Notes under the pieces: model-generated
Told to the model about the DNA's origin: nothing
Databases searched by the model: none
The model's input: the letters and a program-made list of their open reading frames with translations, nothing else
Part shown: positions 5,853 through 6,272 of the stretch, piece after piece
How positions within the stretch are numbered: position 1 is the first letter of the stretch
How the letters are laid out: every line of letters begins with the position of its first letter
Source: Pseudomonadota bacterium
GTDB taxonomy: Bacteria; Pseudomonadota; Alphaproteobacteria; Rhodospirillales; Rhodospirillaceae
DNA length: 6,272 nt
Assembly: GCA_023396465.1 (NCBI GenBank)
Contig: JAEWWF010000337.1
Span: forward strand, 1 to 6,272
Reading direction: 5' to 3'
Position numbers and translations under genes: made by a program

Positions 5853-6272
5853 TGGCGCCCAGCGAACGCAAGGAGCCCGGTCTCGGCACCCCGAAATCGG
5901 GATCGGGGTCTGACGACGCCGACGACTTCCTGAACCTGATCCCCGACCGTCTGGCGCCCCGCGCCGGCCGGGGCGAGGACGGTGATGCCTTTGGTCACGT
6001 CACGGACGACAACGAGCGGGATCATGTCGAGCCCACCATGGGGCCGGCGCCGTCGCGGCTGCGGCTCGATGATGACGAGGCGGACCCGCAGCCGACCCGC
6101 ACCCGCCTGTCGGCCGCCGCCGATCACGATGACGGGGGCGAGCCGGAGGACGATGAGGATTACGACGACGAGCCGGAAAGCCGGTCCAATGGCTCGCGTG
6201 GGGTGATGATCGCGGTGGTCGCCGGAGCCATCGTCGCCGGCGTCGCTGGCTGGTATCTGTTCCTGCGCGGCG
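5852..6272 (+). CDS. Single-pass membrane protein with acidic N-terminus, probable SPOR-domain protein (3' end outside window)
   Basis: The first 140 residues are in the window. Residues 1-116 are hydrophilic and very acidic (33 Asp/Glu against 13 Arg/Lys), rich in Pro and Gly, with Asp/Glu runs around 73-78 and 98-109, and are probably disordered. A single membrane segment follows at about 117-137 (GVMIAVVAG to WYLFL). This is the layout of a bitopic protein with a cytoplasmic tail and a periplasmic C-terminal part. In Alphaproteobacteria the gene after argS is commonly a SPOR-domain (peptidoglycan-binding, FtsN-like) protein followed by nagZ and scpAB; the SPOR assignment is inferred from that order, because the domain would lie beyond the edge. 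The ATG at 5852 shares one base with the argS stop (TGATG); an in-frame GTG sits one codon earlier. The two overlaps put it in the dgt-argS operon. Confidence 0.8.
   Translation, partial: MAPSERKEPGLGTPKSGSGSDDADDFLNLIPDRLAPRAGRGEDGDAFGHVTDDNERDHVEPTMGPAPSRLRLDDDEADPQPTRTRLSAAADHDDGGEPEDDEDYDDEPESRSNGSRGVMIAVVAGAIVAGVAGWYLFLRG

Overview
The window (about two-thirds G+C) looks like chromosomal core DNA from an alphaproteobacterium, most likely of the Rhodospirillales type (Azospirillum/Magnetospirillum relatives). This rests on base composition, on the style of the Xth, ErpA and Dgt proteins, and on the gene order erpA / dgt-argS-(membrane protein), which recurs in Alphaproteobacteria. The lineage is inferred from memory of these families, not from a search. 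There are no RNA genes, insertion sequences, CRISPR arrays or phage genes.

Layout. Positions 1-511 (minus) hold the first 170 codons of a CPA1-type Na+/H+ antiporter cut by the left edge. After a 136-bp gap with a candidate hairpin terminator, xthA (648-1430, minus) encodes exonuclease III. A 169-bp divergent gap separates it from a plus-strand gene (1600-2319) for a secreted, probably zinc-dependent protein with two closely spaced HExxH motifs. That gene converges on erpA (2360-2716, minus), an A-type iron-sulfur carrier. A strong hairpin spanning the metalloprotease stop codon lies between them and could serve both. A 170-bp divergent gap holds candidate promoters for erpA and dgt. From 2887 to the right edge, dgt (HD-domain dNTPase), argS (arginyl-tRNA synthetase) and a partial single-pass membrane protein with a very acidic N-terminus follow one another with stop/start overlaps (ATGA, then TGATG), so they almost certainly form one translationally coupled operon.

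How the genes fit together. Most are housekeeping: DNA repair (XthA), Fe-S maturation (ErpA), dNTP pool control (Dgt), tRNA charging (ArgS) and, by inference, cell envelope or division (the membrane protein). I see no new multi-gene system. The items most worth a second look are the tandem HExxH secreted protein, the nearly leaderless dgt promoter, and the hairpin spanning the stop codon between the convergent genes. Long open frames antisense to argS, dgt, xthA and others are shadows of GC-rich coding sequence.
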